From Vibrio rumoiensis 1S-45 (lineage in GTDB: Bacteria; Pseudomonadota; Gammaproteobacteria; Enterobacterales; Vibrionaceae), in NCBI RefSeq assembly GCF_000286955.2, contig NZ_AJYK02000052.1, positions 1-64,000 of the forward strand: DNA of 64,000 bases. Direction: 5' to 3'. The first letter of the stretch is position 1. Each line of letters opens with the position of its first letter. A program made the position numbers and the translations under genes. The notes beneath the pieces are model-generated. The model searched no databases and was not told where the DNA came from. It saw only the letters and a program-made list of their open reading frames with translations. Positions 1 through 10,420 of the stretch are shown piece after piece.

Positions 1-133
1 CGTCACATTGGCAAGCCCTTTTTTAACTTTTTCTTACTTTTTTGATCGTTTGATTACTTTTGAAGCAAAAAGGCTTGTTTTTGATAGTTTCTTCGCTGTT
101 TTTCATCATAATCAAGCCAACTAAGGAGTCAAA
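1..133. other. AT-rich intergenic leader, no gene
   Basis: This AT-rich stretch precedes the carbonic-anhydrase-like gene. I see no tRNA, rRNA or convincing ORF. The only clear element is the ribosome binding site AAGGAG at about 123-128, which serves the gene starting at 134. Confidence 0.5.
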
Positions 134-673
134 ATGAGTCATATACGTAGCTATAAAGGCATTTACCCTAAAATTGGTGAAAATGTTTATATTGATGAGT
201 CTTCAGTTTTAGTTGGAGATATTGTAATTGGTAAAGATTCCAGTATCTGGCCATTAGTTGCCGCGCGAGGCGATGTTAATCATATTCATATTGGTGAATG
301 CACTAACATACAAGATGGTAGCGTATTGCACGTCACCCATAAAAATGCTGAAAACCCAGAAGGCTATCCGCTTATTATCGGTAATGATGTAACCGTTGGT
401 CATAAAGTAATGCTACACGGATGCACGATTCATGATCGAGTATTGGTTGGAATGGGTACAATTATTCTTGATGGGGCAATTATTGAGTCGGATGTCGTCA
501 TTGGTGCGGGTAGTTTAGTCCCTCCCAATAAACGCTTAGAAAGTGGTTATCTTTATATAGGCAGTCCCGTTAAGCAGGCTCGCCCATTAAAAGAAGAAGA
601 AAGCGCATTTCTATTAAAATCAGCAGACAATTACGTAGTGAATAAAAACGACTACCTTAACGAGATAAAGTAG
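134..673 (+). CDS. Gamma-carbonic anhydrase family protein (YrdA-like)
   Basis: This 179-residue protein is a left-handed beta-helix of hexapeptide repeats, seen as recurring [IV]-G-x-x-[SVT] turns from residue 14 to 145. His66, His90 and His95 (in LHVTH, VGHK and LHGC) match the three metal-binding histidines of the gamma-carbonic anhydrase / YrdA / PaaY family, whose members are trimers with the metal at subunit interfaces. Whether this member has carbonic anhydrase activity cannot be told from sequence. The ATG follows AAGGAG at a good distance. The gene converges on the yrdB-like gene 10 bases away, next to the aroE operon, the usual Vibrio neighbourhood. Cytoplasmic; family sure, function inferred. 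Confidence 0.93.
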   Translation: MSHIRSYKGIYPKIGENVYIDESSVLVGDIVIGKDSSIWPLVAARGDVNHIHIGECTNIQDGSVLHVTHKNAENPEGYPLIIGNDVTVGHKVMLHGCTIHDRVLVGMGTIILDGAIIESDVVIGAGSLVPPNKRLESGYLYIGSPVKQARPLKEEESAFLLKSADNYVVNKNDYLNEIK

Positions 674-682
674 TCGTAAATA

Positions 683-716
683 TTTAACCTAGCTCGACCT
701 CTCCAGCTAGGTTAAA
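683..716. terminator. Bidirectional terminator overlapping the end of yrdB
   Basis: An 11-bp perfect inverted repeat (TTTAACCTAGC at 683-693, GCTAGGTTAAA at 706-716) has a 12-nt loop and is followed by GTTTTC on the plus strand. It lies between two convergent genes, and the last codons plus stop of the minus-strand gene form part of the stem, so one sequence both codes protein and probably ends both transcripts. Confidence 0.7.
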
Positions 717-944
717 GTTTTCATCTTCTATCGCTTCTTCTGCTAAGTCTTCCAAATCAAATCGCAAAGCGTCGAATGCCAACAATATTTTATCTTCTTG
801 TATTGGGTAGCCAGTCATTTCAGACAATTTTTCCAACGAAACAACACACTCAATAAGCTGACCGGCTTGTTGAGCTGGAAAAATAACAGCTTTACGTTTC
901 GCTACCCAAGTTTGAATATCCGGGAATAAAATATTTTGATTCAT
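684..944 (-). CDS. DUF1488 family protein (YrdB-like)
   Basis: This small acidic protein of 86 residues is of the DUF1488/YrdB type, found next to aroE in enterobacteria and vibrios. It has no known activity and no signal peptide or membrane segment; the C-terminal half is strongly acidic. The start is supported by AAAGG seven bases upstream of the ATG. It is the last gene of the minus-strand tsaC-hemF-aroE-yrdB cluster, 21 bases after aroE, and its 3' end is built into a terminator hairpin. The family call rests on context and general similarity. Confidence 0.85.
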   Translation of the reverse strand: MNQNILFPDIQTWVAKRKAVIFPAQQAGQLIECVVSLEKLSEMTGYPIQEDKILLAFDALRFDLEDLAEEAIEDENFNLAGEVELG

Positions 945-965
945 AAGACGACCTTTCTCTGATAC

Positions 966-1802
966 TCAACTGACGAGATTTTTTCTTAATTCACGTAATA
1001 CTTGGCGATTACTGGGCCTTAACCCTCGCCATAACATGAAACTTTCAGCCGCTTGACCCACTAACATACCTAAACCATCATAAGCATGGATTACGCTATG
1101 GGATTTAGCCCATTCATTAAAGTGAGTATTACCCGCGCCATAACTCATATCATAACTAATACTTTGTGGTGTAAAAATGTTGGTACTGATATTTGGCAAG
1201 TTCCCACTTAACCCAGCTGACGTTGAGTTAATGATGATGTCAAAAGGCGTATCAATTGCTTCCATTGGCATGGCGTGGATATGACCAAAAGGGGTAAACA
1301 CATCGGCGAGCGCTTTGGCTTTTTCGAAGGTTCGATTGGTGATAACTATTTCAGCAGGGTTTTGATCCAATAACGGCTTCAAAACCCCTCTTGCCGCGCC
1401 ACCAGCACCCAGCAATAATATTTTAGCGCCTTTTATTTGTGACTGATATTGCAATAAGTCCTGAACCAACCCTTCACCATCGGTGTTGTCACCAATGATT
1501 TGTCCGTCATCCAACTTCTTAAGTGTATTCACCGCTTGAGCCAATTGCGCTCGTTCGGTTAGGCTATCGGCAAACTCAAAAGCATCCAATTTAAATGGCG
1601 CGGTTACATTGCACCCTTTACCACCTTGAGCAAAAAACTCACTTACTGCCGTTTTAAAACCATCAACCGGAGCTTCAATAATACCGTACTCCATTTGCTG
1701 ACCAGTCTGACGAGCAAATAAAGTGTGGATGAAAGGTGACTTACTATGTTTAATCGGGTTTCCAAAAACCACATAATGATCACGTTGTGTATTAATGGCC
1801 AT
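966..1802 (-). CDS. aroE: Shikimate dehydrogenase (NADP+)
   Basis: This 278-residue enzyme reduces 3-dehydroshikimate to shikimate with NADPH in the cytoplasm, a step toward chorismate and the aromatic amino acids. The N-terminal substrate domain shows NPIKHSKSP (15-23) and NVTAPFK with the catalytic Lys71; GDNTDG (104-109) carries the partner Asp108. The NADP domain has the glycine loop [10 protein letters not shown] (131-140) and NRT (157-159), the usual NADP-selecting segment. Length is normal (E. coli 272). AAGG sites precede the ATG. It lies 19 bases after hemF in an apparent tsaC-hemF-aroE-yrdB operon. Confidence 0.97.
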   Translation of the reverse strand: MAINTQRDHYVVFGNPIKHSKSPFIHTLFARQTGQQMEYGIIEAPVDGFKTAVSEFFAQGGKGCNVTAPFKLDAFEFADSLTERAQLAQAVNTLKKLDDGQIIGDNTDGEGLVQDLLQYQSQIKGAKILLLGAGGAARGVLKPLLDQNPAEIVITNRTFEKAKALADVFTPFGHIHAMPMEAIDTPFDIIINSTSAGLSGNLPNISTNIFTPQSISYDMSYGAGNTHFNEWAKSHSVIHAYDGLGMLVGQAAESFMLWRGLRPSNRQVLRELRKNLVS

Positions 1803-1821
1803 ATCCTTGCCTTTTAAATAA

Positions 1822-2727
<906 letters not shown>

Positions 2728-3288
2728 TTACCCTTGTCTTAATACGTTGGATGTTTTGGCATCTCGAATTTCGGTTGGTTGTGTTCTGCCACCGACCTTA
2801 CCTTCTAAAATCGCCACCAGTTTATCCCCCAACTGTACTTGCACTTCTTCCGTGGTACGGCAAGGTTCAAGGCCAGTTAAATTAGCACTGGTTGAAGTAA
2901 TTGGCTTACCAAAAGACAAACACAGCTTTTGCACCAGCGGATGATCAGTCACTCGCACCGCAATCGAATTAAACTGGCCAGTAAGATGAGAAGAAACATT
3001 GCTATTAACCGGCATCACCCAAGTAACAGGCCCCGGCCAACTTGCTTTGACCGCTTGAAGTTGCTCATCGGTTAGTTGAGAGTCATCAAGGTAGGGCAAT
3101 AATTGCTGATAATTAGCCGCAATCAAAATGAGCCCTTTTTCTATTGGACGTTGCTTTAACTGAAGTAATTTATCAATCGCCGACAAATTATCAGGATCGC
3201 AACCTACACCAAATACCCCTTCGGTTGGGTATGCAATCACCTCACCTTGGTGCAGTGCTTGTACAACAGCATCAAAATTATCCAACAT
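2728..3288 (-). CDS. tsaC: L-threonylcarbamoyladenylate synthase TsaC (YrdC/RimN)
   Basis: TsaC makes threonylcarbamoyl-AMP from threonine, bicarbonate and ATP, the first step of the t6A37 modification of ANN-decoding tRNAs. The 186-residue protein is the short YrdC-domain-only form without the Sua5 C-terminal domain. [12 protein letters not shown] near the N-terminus, the KQRP segment and the STSANLTG segment are family hallmarks. GAGGG lies four bases before the ATG. It heads the tsaC-hemF-aroE-yrdB operon; in E. coli tsaC likewise sits beside aroE. Confidence 0.96.
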   Translation of the reverse strand: MLDNFDAVVQALHQGEVIAYPTEGVFGVGCDPDNLSAIDKLLQLKQRPIEKGLILIAANYQQLLPYLDDSQLTDEQLQAVKASWPGPVTWVMPVNSNVSSHLTGQFNSIAVRVTDHPLVQKLCLSFGKPITSTSANLTGLEPCRTTEEVQVQLGDKLVAILEGKVGGRTQPTEIRDAKTSNVLRQG

Positions 3289-3431
3289 TTATCCCTCTTA
3301 AACCGTGTCATTCCACTTTATTCTGACCAGTGTATAAAACCTTCGTGCTCATGCCTAAAAATTTTTCATTTCAATCCCAATTTCTTTAGCTTGAATACAA
3401 TTAGATAACTCGCTTAGGTAAAAACAACCTC

Positions 3432-3469
3432 ACGCAAACGTTTTCCTTAGTGCGTTTTCACCGTATAAT
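3432..3469 (+). promoter_or_regulatory. purEK promoter with PurR operator
   Basis: The 16-mer ACGCAAACGTTTTCCT at 3432-3447 matches the consensus PurR box of gammaproteobacteria. A TATAAT -10 element lies at 3464-3469, and the -35 position 17 bases upstream falls inside the 3' half of the box, so bound PurR would block RNA polymerase. This is the arrangement expected for repression of purEK when hypoxanthine or guanine is plentiful. Confidence 0.9.
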
Positions 3470-3523
3470 GCCGAGCAATTACCCTTTATCACTAATATTA
3501 AGACCTACATTAAGGAGTTTTCG

Positions 3524-4009
3524 ATGAAAGTTGGAATCATTATGGGTTCAAAATCCGATTGGCCAACCATGAAACTTGCCGCTGAAATGCTAGATCGTTT
3601 CAATGTGCCTTATGAAACCAAAGTGGTTTCTGCTCACCGAACTCCCCATTTGTTAGCTGAATATGCAGAAAGTGCAAAAGACCGTGGCATTAAAGTGATT
3701 ATTGCGGGTGCGGGCGGTGCGGCTCACCTACCAGGGATGACGGCAGCCTTCACTAGCTTACCTGTATTGGGCGTTCCTGTTCAATCACGCGCGCTATCAG
3801 GTGTTGATTCTCTCTACTCAATCGTTCAGATGCCAAAAGGCATTGCGGTCGGCACATTGGCGATTGGTGAAGCAGGGGCAGCTAATGCCGGTATTCTTGC
3901 TGCGCAAATTTTAGGTACACATGATGAGACAGTCATGGCCGCTGTTGAAGCTTTCCGTAAAGAGCAAACCGATACCGTTCTAGCCAACCCAAACCCAGCC
4001 GAGGATTAA
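3524..4009 (+). CDS. purE: N5-carboxyaminoimidazole ribonucleotide mutase (class I PurE)
   Basis: PurE moves the carboxyl group of N5-CAIR to carbon 4 to give CAIR in purine synthesis. The 161-residue protein has the substrate loop GSKSDWPTM (8-16), SAHRTP with the catalytic histidine, and [11 protein letters not shown], all typical of octameric class I PurE. AAGGAG precedes the ATG. purK follows after 5 bases, and the pair is placed under a PurR box, so co-regulation is clear. Confidence 0.98.
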   Translation: MKVGIIMGSKSDWPTMKLAAEMLDRFNVPYETKVVSAHRTPHLLAEYAESAKDRGIKVIIAGAGGAAHLPGMTAAFTSLPVLGVPVQSRALSGVDSLYSIVQMPKGIAVGTLAIGEAGAANAGILAAQILGTHDETVMAAVEAFRKEQTDTVLANPNPAED

Positions 4010-4014
4010 TACTC

Positions 4015-5139
4015 ATGGCAAATCAGCAAGTTCTTGTTTTAGGTGCCGGCCAATTAGCTCGCATGATGTCTTTAGCTGGCGCGCCATTAAATATTGATAT
4101 CACCGCCTTTGATGTAGAAAGCGAAAAAGTTGTTCATCCATTAACTGGGCATGTTATCGGTCACGGATTAAATAATGCCATCGCACAAGCGGATGTGATC
4201 ACCGCTGAATTTGAACATATTCCGCATTCTATTTTAGATATGTGTGAAAAAAGCGGGAAATTCAAACCTTCAACTCAGGCAATCAAAGCTGGGGGAGATC
4301 GTCGTATAGAAAAGCAATTGCTTGACGATGCGAACGTTGCCAACGCTAAGTATGCCGTTATTACCAATCGTGCTGAATTTGATGCGGCAATCACTTATGT
4401 GGGCATGCCGATGGTGCTAAAAACCGCATTAGGTGGCTACGATGGCAAAGGGCAATGGCGCTTAAAACAGCTGGACCAAGTTGATGCTATCTGGCAAGAA
4501 ATGGAACAAAGCTTAATCAACACACCTTACCAAGCAATTGTGGCAGAAGAGTTTGTTTCCTTTGATCGTGAAGTCTCTTTAATTGGTGCGCGTCGCACTA
4601 ACGGTGAGGTCGTGGTCTATCCATTGGCAGAAAATATTCATGTTGATGGTGTACTAAGTCTTTCAACCGCAATCGATGAGCCTAAACTACAAGAACAAGC
4701 CAAAGAAATGTTTACCGCCGTCGCCGATAAACTCAATTACGTTGGCGTTCTCGCTCTGGAGTTTTTTGATGTGAATGGTCAACTTCTCGTCAATGAAATT
4801 GCCCCACGCGTACACAATTCTGGCCACTGGACACAGCAAGGCGCAGAAGTGTGCCAATTTGAAAACCATTTACGTGCGGTTTGTGATCTACCTTTGGGGG
4901 ATACCAGCCTTATTCGCCCAACGGCCATGATGAATATTCTTGGTTTAGACCGTTTACCAGAAAGTCTATTAGCCATACCAAACTGCCATATTCACTGGTA
5001 TGGAAAAGAAAAACGAGCAGGGCGTAAAATGGGGCATATCAATGTGTGTGCAAAATCGTCCGAGCAACTCAATACTACACTGAGCAAATTAGCCAGTATT
5101 CTGCCGGCGGAACATTTCCCAGCGTTACATCAACGTTAA
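4015..5139 (+). CDS. purK: 5-(carboxyamino)imidazole ribonucleotide synthase
   Basis: PurK is an ATP-grasp ligase that joins bicarbonate to AIR with ATP to form N5-CAIR, the substrate of PurE. The 374-residue protein begins with a nucleotide-binding fold ([11 protein letters not shown]), then ATP-grasp segments [13 protein letters not shown] and [25 protein letters not shown], which carry the ATP/Mg2+ residues. Length is close to the family norm (about 355). GAGG within the end of purE serves as its ribosome binding site, implying coupled translation. A terminator follows. Confidence 0.97.
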   Translation: MANQQVLVLGAGQLARMMSLAGAPLNIDITAFDVESEKVVHPLTGHVIGHGLNNAIAQADVITAEFEHIPHSILDMCEKSGKFKPSTQAIKAGGDRRIEKQLLDDANVANAKYAVITNRAEFDAAITYVGMPMVLKTALGGYDGKGQWRLKQLDQVDAIWQEMEQSLINTPYQAIVAEEFVSFDREVSLIGARRTNGEVVVYPLAENIHVDGVLSLSTAIDEPKLQEQAKEMFTAVADKLNYVGVLALEFFDVNGQLLVNEIAPRVHNSGHWTQQGAEVCQFENHLRAVCDLPLGDTSLIRPTAMMNILGLDRLPESLLAIPNCHIHWYGKEKRAGRKMGHINVCAKSSEQLNTTLSKLASILPAEHFPALHQR

Positions 5140-5174
5140 GAATATCTGTTCTATACAATTGAGAATATAAAACC

Positions 5175-5204
5175 AAAAAGTGGGCCTAATATGCCCACTT
5201 TTTT
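5175..5204. terminator. Bidirectional terminator after purK
   Basis: AAAAAGTGGGC (5175-5185) pairs with GCCCACTTTTT (5193-5203) around a 7-nt loop. A-tract and T-tract flanks let it work for purEK on plus and for the yrdD gene on minus. Confidence 0.9.
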
Positions 5205-5229
5205 GTCTCTACCGACCTTACGTTCAATA

Positions 5230-5835
5230 TTATAAAATTTGAACATGCTGACATTTACGCTCAGCGCATTGTATTTTGCTTCCAGCAGAGTTTTTCTTCT
5301 CTATTAATAATGGAAAGCCGCACTCTTGGCATTCGCCAACGACAGGTTGCGCATTAAGAGAAAACTTACATTTAGGATAATTATCACAAGCGTAAAAGGT
5401 TTTGCCAAAACGAGATTGGCGTTCAACCAAATGACCTTTACCACATTCAGGGCAAGGAAAGGCTTCTTTTTCTTCAACCGTTAATGGTTTATCCATTGAT
5501 TCGATGTGATGACACTCAGGAAAGCGGCTGCAACCAATAAACATACCGTATCGACCTTGGCGCAATACCAATTCACCGAGTTGATCGTGACCTTCAGCTT
5601 GTTTCGCGCATTCAGGGCACTCTACCCCTAAGGCTTTAATAATATGCCCATCGTTTTGATGTAATGGGCGAATATAATCGCAATGGGGATACTGGGTACA
5701 CCCTAAAAAAGGGCCATGCTTACCATGACGAAGTTGAAGCTCCCCCTGATGGGTTTCAGCGCATTTAGGGCAAGCTTCATGCTCTAAGGCATGTTCGTGA
5801 GCAGAGAATAACTTTTGATCGATTTTTTTACTCAT
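5230..5835 (-). CDS. Topoisomerase I-type zinc-finger protein (YrdD-like)
   Basis: This 201-residue protein has no topoisomerase catalytic domain. It is built from repeats of the four-cysteine zinc finger found at the C-terminus of TopA: CPKC..HGPFLGCTQYPHC, CPEC..YGMFIGCSRFPEC, CPEC..FGKTFYACDNYPKC and a last CQEC..C unit. It resembles E. coli YrdD, whose role is unknown; single-strand DNA binding is inferred from the domain. It lies 14 bases after smg at the end of the LysM-dprA-smg run, as in many Vibrio genomes. Confidence 0.93.
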   Translation of the reverse strand: MSKKIDQKLFSAHEHALEHEACPKCAETHQGELQLRHGKHGPFLGCTQYPHCDYIRPLHQNDGHIIKALGVECPECAKQAEGHDQLGELVLRQGRYGMFIGCSRFPECHHIESMDKPLTVEEKEAFPCPECGKGHLVERQSRFGKTFYACDNYPKCKFSLNAQPVVGECQECGFPLLIEKKNSAGSKIQCAERKCQHVQIL

Positions 5836-5849
5836 ATTATCCGTTCACA

Positions 5850-6320
5850 TTAATGAACTATGCCTTGTTCAGCGGAATACAGTAACTCTTCCATTTGGGT
5901 ATAGGCATTTTCATTACCAGGAACATTAAATAACACCATTAAAATGACCCATTTTAAGTCATCTAATGTGAATTCTTGCGTCTCCAAACCCATAATCCGA
6001 TCAATCACCATTTCACGAGTTTCAACCGTCAGCACTTTAACTTGCTCTAAGAAAAGCAGAAAACCACGGCACGCAACATCTAATCGAAGCGTTTCTTCTT
6101 GGGTGTAAATACGAGTGGAATTGGCAGAGCCCGTCGCCATATCAAGGCGCTCACCTTGTTGTAGGGCCGCTAAGCCTTCTAACCAATGGAGGGCTTTATA
6201 AATTTCTTGTTGGTGGAAACCCGCACGTAATAACTCATCTTCAAGTTCATCTTGATCAATCATGAGTTCTGCATCGCTATGGATATAGGTTTCAAACAGA
6301 TACATAAGAATGTCCATCAT
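5850..6320 (-). CDS. smg: Smg family protein (DUF494)
   Basis: This 156-residue protein shares the conserved start [18 protein letters not shown] and the segments [10 protein letters not shown] and [11 protein letters not shown] with E. coli Smg. It is small, acidic and probably helical; its function is not established. Two tandem ATG codons mark the start. It sits between dprA and yrdD, the invariant neighbourhood of this family, which hints at DNA-related work, but nothing in the sequence proves that. Confidence 0.94.
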   Translation of the reverse strand: MMDILMYLFETYIHSDAELMIDQDELEDELLRAGFHQQEIYKALHWLEGLAALQQGERLDMATGSANSTRIYTQEETLRLDVACRGFLLFLEQVKVLTVETREMVIDRIMGLETQEFTLDDLKWVILMVLFNVPGNENAYTQMEELLYSAEQGIVH

Positions 6321-6354
6321 AGCTTTACCCTCCGCGGCAACACTTTAACTTGGC

Positions 6355-7497
6355 TTACTTCCTATTATTAAGAATATAGCCTCCAGAAACCGAAATAACA
6401 TGACCTGCGAGTTCGAGCTCTAAAATTTGCATCATTATTTCATGTACTGGTATATGGGTACGTTCAGCCAAAATATCAACAGGCGTTGGTTCATTGCCTA
6501 CGTTAGCTAACAGTTGGGGAAATGGCAATGCCTGTTGTTGAGTCGGTGACATTTTTTCAAAATTAAATTGAGGCTGAACAGGCACATTAGATACCGATTC
6601 CTTACTTATTATAGACCGAGCCACCAACGGATTGATTTCATCAAGTACATCTTGAGCGCACAATGCCATCACCGCGCCCTCTTGAATTAAACGATTGGTG
6701 CCGGAATGTCCCGAATTATAGATAGAACCAGGCAATGCAAACACATCTCGATTTTGCTCTAAAGCGTAACGGGCTGTGATTAAAGAACCACTGCGTTCAG
6801 CCGCTTCAACCACTAACACACCTTGCGACAAACCACTGATAATGCGATTTCGACGAGGGAAGTGTTCGGGTCTTGGTTTGGCATGAGGGCGAAACTCAGA
6901 CACTAAAGCTCCACCTTGTTGCACAATACGTTCCGCCAATCCTTTATGTCTGGCAGGGTAAACCTGATCAACGCCAGAACCGAGCACCGCAATCGTGGTG
7001 CCTTGCGCTTGCAGTGCGCCATCATGCGCATGACCGTCAATGCCAAGTGCCAAACCGCTAGTGACCGCCACACCTTGTGAAGCAAATTCATAAGAGAACT
7101 CACGTGCAGCGCGTAACCCATCCATGCTGGCATTACGGCTTCCCACAATGGCGATTTGCGGTTGATGCAGTGCTTTGGCATCCCCTTTCACAAATAATAC
7201 TGGAGGGTGTGATGACATTTGCGTCATCAAGCGAGGGTAGTCATTCGATAAAGGCGTCACAATAGAATGATATTGCGAGCTTGCTAACCAAGTTAAACAT
7301 TGATCAACATCGGCATGAGATTGTTGTTGAATATATTGTACTTGCGCAGGCTTCAGGCCTAGATTTTGCAATTCTAAGCTTGAATAGCCAATAATATTTT
7401 GTGGTGAGTCCACCGACAACAGGCGGGATATCGATACCCCGCCCAGTTTAGGTGTGAAGCTTAATGTTAACCATGCAACAAGTTGAGATTCAGTCAT
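6355..7497 (-). CDS. dprA: DNA-processing protein DprA (Smf)
   Basis: DprA loads RecA onto incoming single-stranded DNA during natural transformation and shields it from nucleases. The 380-residue protein has an N-terminal helical region, a central Rossmann-like DprA domain with IVGSRNAS, SGLALGIDGHAHDGAL, GSGVDQVYPARH, PRRNRIISGLS and SLITARYALEQNRDVFALPG, and a C-terminal winged-helix segment near residues 310-375. Vibrios are naturally competent on chitin, and comM also lies in this window. It follows the LysM gene after 14 bases. Confidence 0.97.
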   Translation of the reverse strand: MTESQLVAWLTLSFTPKLGGVSISRLLSVDSPQNIIGYSSLELQNLGLKPAQVQYIQQQSHADVDQCLTWLASSQYHSIVTPLSNDYPRLMTQMSSHPPVLFVKGDAKALHQPQIAIVGSRNASMDGLRAAREFSYEFASQGVAVTSGLALGIDGHAHDGALQAQGTTIAVLGSGVDQVYPARHKGLAERIVQQGGALVSEFRPHAKPRPEHFPRRNRIISGLSQGVLVVEAAERSGSLITARYALEQNRDVFALPGSIYNSGHSGTNRLIQEGAVMALCAQDVLDEINPLVARSIISKESVSNVPVQPQFNFEKMSPTQQQALPFPQLLANVGNEPTPVDILAERTHIPVHEIMMQILELELAGHVISVSGGYILNNRK

Positions 7498-7511
7498 GGG
7501 GTATCAAACAA

Positions 7512-8651
7512 TTAAGCATTATCATTAGAAGCTTCTGAAGCCACTGCCGTTTCGGTGGTTTCTTTTGTTTGATCAAATTGAATCGGTGAAATCGCAATAC
7601 TATCGACTTCTATTGGCTCATCACTTTTGGTAATCAAAGCCAAACTAAATTTAGCATAAGGGCGAATCACCACCATTTGACCAATAGGAATAGCAGGAAG
7701 CTCAGCTGAACGAAACCCATTAACACCAATGTCTTTTTTATAACGATAATTGCCTTTGCTGCCATAAATAGCCGCGCCACGTTTAGCTAAATCAAAAGTA
7801 CTGCCTTGACTCAAACCATCATCTGCGCCTCGGTCAATGACCACCACTTGGTTTACCGCCATAAAGTAATGGTTATCCACTGATCCTTTAATATTAGCAA
7901 CAATACCAGCAGGCGCAGGGGTTGGGAAAAATACCGTAGATAATGCTAAGTCATCACCAATAACGGGCAAAGCAATATCATTAATCATTATCTCTTGCTG
8001 TTGATTAATTACTTGTAAACCACTGTATTTATCGCTGGTTTCTTTTAGGGTGGCGCGGGCAACCAAGCGTAAAGAATAAGCACTTGCATCAACATCATCA
8101 CCACTACGATCATATTTTTCGACTAAACGATAAACCGTCCAATCTGGATGCGTCACTTTACCATCAATATAAATACGCTCATTGTGACTTAAGAACTTAC
8201 GGCCTTCACTGGTGCCTAAAACGCGTAATGCTGACTTTTCATCATCATTGGTCAGTAATAAATCGGATTTTAAATAAGGCATAACCAACCCATCCGCTAA
8301 GGTTGGAATAGCATCTTTAGTTTGCTTACGAACATGAGGACCGACTTTTTTCATCGGCTTTAAACTTAATAAAGGTTCCCCATTGCGCCAGGTTAACGTC
8401 AAACGGTCACCGGGATAGATAAGATGAGGATTAGATATTTCAGGGTTAACTTGCCACAAACGAGGCCACAGCCAAGGGCTATCTAAAAACAGGGCCGAAA
8501 TATCCCATAAGGTGTCCCCTTTTTTCACCACATAAGTCGTGGGCGCATCCTGCTTTAATACTAAAGGCTGCTGATTGGTGGCGGCAGAAATAGAAAAACT
8601 GACCACAAAAATGGCAAAAATATTCAATAAGTATCGCATTGCTTTAGGCAT
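7512..8651 (-). CDS. LysM-domain envelope protein
   Basis: I place the start at the ATG at 8651, preceded by AAGGA ten bases upstream; in-frame ATGs at 8675 and 8693 lack a good site. The 379-residue product begins with a signal peptide (MPKAMRYLLNIFAIFVVSFS, cleavage likely near SAA). A LysM domain follows, YVVKKGDTLWDISALFL...NPHLIYPGDRL, a peptidoglycan-binding fold. The remaining roughly 280 residues match a Vibrio and enteric family of unknown function that always lies upstream of dprA and diverges from def. The C-terminal 25 residues are rich in Glu, Thr and Ala. A peptidoglycan-associated role is inferred. Confidence 0.9.
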   Translation of the reverse strand: MPKAMRYLLNIFAIFVVSFSISAATNQQPLVLKQDAPTTYVVKKGDTLWDISALFLDSPWLWPRLWQVNPEISNPHLIYPGDRLTLTWRNGEPLLSLKPMKKVGPHVRKQTKDAIPTLADGLVMPYLKSDLLLTNDDEKSALRVLGTSEGRKFLSHNERIYIDGKVTHPDWTVYRLVEKYDRSGDDVDASAYSLRLVARATLKETSDKYSGLQVINQQQEIMINDIALPVIGDDLALSTVFFPTPAPAGIVANIKGSVDNHYFMAVNQVVVIDRGADDGLSQGSTFDLAKRGAAIYGSKGNYRYKKDIGVNGFRSAELPAIPIGQMVVIRPYAKFSLALITKSDEPIEVDSIAISPIQFDQTKETTETAVASEASNDNA

Positions 8652-8782
8652 GACCTTAGATTCCTTGGTCGACATTTTGTCGCTTAATGTCATTAGATGC
8701 TGTCATTTGCCTTGTAAAATGTCTAGAATTGGAACCATTAGGTTTAAGCTGTTTTCGGCACAGTTCAATATTTAGAGTGTAT

Positions 8783-9298
8783 ATGTCTGTATTACAAGTA
8801 TTAACATTCCCAGATGATCGCCTTCGCACCGTTGCAAAACCCGTTGAAAAGGTGACTCCAGAGATCCAAAAATTCATCGATGACATGATTGAAACCATGT
8901 ATGACGAAGAAGGCATTGGCCTTGCTGCCACTCAAGTGGATTTTCATCAACGCATCGTAGTGATAGACGTTTCTGATGAGCGTGATCAGCCTATGGTGCT
9001 GATCAACCCAGAAATCATCGAAAAACGTGGTGACGATGGCATTGAAGAAGGGTGTTTATCTGTCCCTGGTGCACGAGCCTTAGTGCCTCGTGCTGCAGAA
9101 GTGACCGTTCGCGCTCTAAATCGTGATGGTGAAGAATTCACTTTTGAGGCGGACGATTTATTAGCGATTTGCGTTCAACATGAGCTTGACCACTTAATGG
9201 GTAAGTTGTTTGTTGATTATTTATCGCCATTAAAGCGTAAGCGTATCCAAGATAAGCTGACAAAAATAAAGCGCTTTAACGAAAAACAAGATAAATAA
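8783..9298 (+). CDS. def: Peptide deformylase
   Basis: Def removes the formyl group from the N-terminal methionine of new proteins, a metal-dependent cytoplasmic reaction. In the 171-residue product the three signatures are intact: GIGLAAT (44-50), EEGCLS with Cys91, and QHELDH with His133, Glu134 and His137; Cys91, His133 and His137 bind the metal. The ATG at 8783 gives the usual MSVLQVL N-terminus; longer in-frame starts upstream give a non-homologous extension. It is divergent from the LysM gene and followed by fmt. Confidence 0.97.
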   Translation: MSVLQVLTFPDDRLRTVAKPVEKVTPEIQKFIDDMIETMYDEEGIGLAATQVDFHQRIVVIDVSDERDQPMVLINPEIIEKRGDDGIEEGCLSVPGARALVPRAAEVTVRALNRDGEEFTFEADDLLAICVQHELDHLMGKLFVDYLSPLKRKRIQDKLTKIKRFNEKQDK

Positions 9299-9374
9299 CC
9301 ACCAGCGTTATATCGACCGTAATTGAAACCTCGGCTTCAACTACCAAGAACATATTAAATAAAAGGAACACCAC

Positions 9375-10322
9375 TTGAGTCAGTCTTTAAAAGTTGTCTT
9401 TGCTGGTACTCCGGATTTCGCCGCCCGTCACTTGGCGGCGTTGTTGTCTTCGGAGCATGATGTTATTGCCGTTTACACCCAGCCTGATCGCCCAGCTGGT
9501 CGTGGTAAAAAGCTCACGGCTAGCCCAGTCAAAGCGCTCGCGCTAGAGCATGACATCCCGGTATTTCAACCTGAAAACTTCAAATCAGATGAAGCAAAGC
9601 AGCAACTTAAAGACTTAGACGCTGATCTTATGGTCGTGGTGGCTTATGGTTTATTGCTTCCTCAAGTGGTACTCGATACCCCGCGTTTAGGCTGTATTAA
9701 TGTACATGGTTCAATTTTGCCTCGCTGGCGTGGCGCTGCGCCAATTCAACGCTCAATTTGGGCAGGGGATGAGCAAACAGGTGTCACCATTATGCAAATG
9801 GACATAGGCCTAGACACTGGCGATATGCTGTCAATTGCGACCTTACCGATTGAAGCGAGCGACACTAGCGCTTCTATGTATGACAAGTTAGCCGAACTGG
9901 GCCCAACGGCGCTGATTGACTGCTTAACCGATATTGCCAATGGTCAAATCTCGCCACAAAAGCAAGATGATCAACAAGCTAACTACGCCAAGAAACTCAG
10001 TAAAGAAGAAGCGAAGATCAATTGGAATGATGAAGCTGAACATATTGAGCGCTGCGTACGCGCCTTCAACCCTTGGCCAATGAGCTTCTTTAGCGTTGAA
10101 GAAAATAACGTAAAAGTATGGCAATCACGTGTTGAAGCTAGCACCGAAATACACACACCGGGGCAAGTTATCCAAGCGGATAAAACTGGCATTTATGTTG
10201 CCACGGGTAAAGATGTGTTAGTTCTGGAACAGTTACAAATTCCGGGCAAAAAAGCGCTTTCGGTGCAAGATACTCTCAATGCTCGTAGCCATTGGTTTGA
10301 AGTAGGTACCATACTTAACTAA
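9375..10322 (+). CDS. fmt: Methionyl-tRNA formyltransferase (TTG start)
   Basis: Fmt formylates Met-tRNA(fMet) with 10-formyltetrahydrofolate before initiation. The 315-residue protein has the formyltransferase core with [18 protein letters not shown] (catalytic Asn/His region) and a C-terminal OB-like tRNA-binding domain. The start is TTG at 9375, seven bases after GGA; the protein begins [19 protein letters not shown], which aligns with the family, so the rare start codon looks real. It forms the classic def-fmt-rsmB-trkA cluster. Confidence 0.97.
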   Translation: MSQSLKVVFAGTPDFAARHLAALLSSEHDVIAVYTQPDRPAGRGKKLTASPVKALALEHDIPVFQPENFKSDEAKQQLKDLDADLMVVVAYGLLLPQVVLDTPRLGCINVHGSILPRWRGAAPIQRSIWAGDEQTGVTIMQMDIGLDTGDMLSIATLPIEASDTSASMYDKLAELGPTALIDCLTDIANGQISPQKQDDQQANYAKKLSKEEAKINWNDEAEHIERCVRAFNPWPMSFFSVEENNVKVWQSRVEASTEIHTPGQVIQADKTGIYVATGKDVLVLEQLQIPGKKALSVQDTLNARSHWFEVGTILN

Positions 10323-10337
10323 CTAAGATTTCAAATA

Positions 10338-10365
10338 AAAGGTACAGAAATGTGCCTTTGTTTAT
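10338..10365 (+). terminator. Probable terminator after fmt
   Basis: AAAGGTACA (10338-10346) pairs with TGTGCCTTT (10351-10359), including one G-T pair, around a GAAA tetraloop, followed by GTTTATTTT. A second hairpin, GGTTACTG/CAGTAACC at 10382-10404, lies in the rsmB leader. Confidence 0.65.
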
Positions 10366-10420
10366 TTTACCCATTTAATTGGGTTACTGCGTTAACCAGT
10401 AACCGACAAGAGAAAACATC

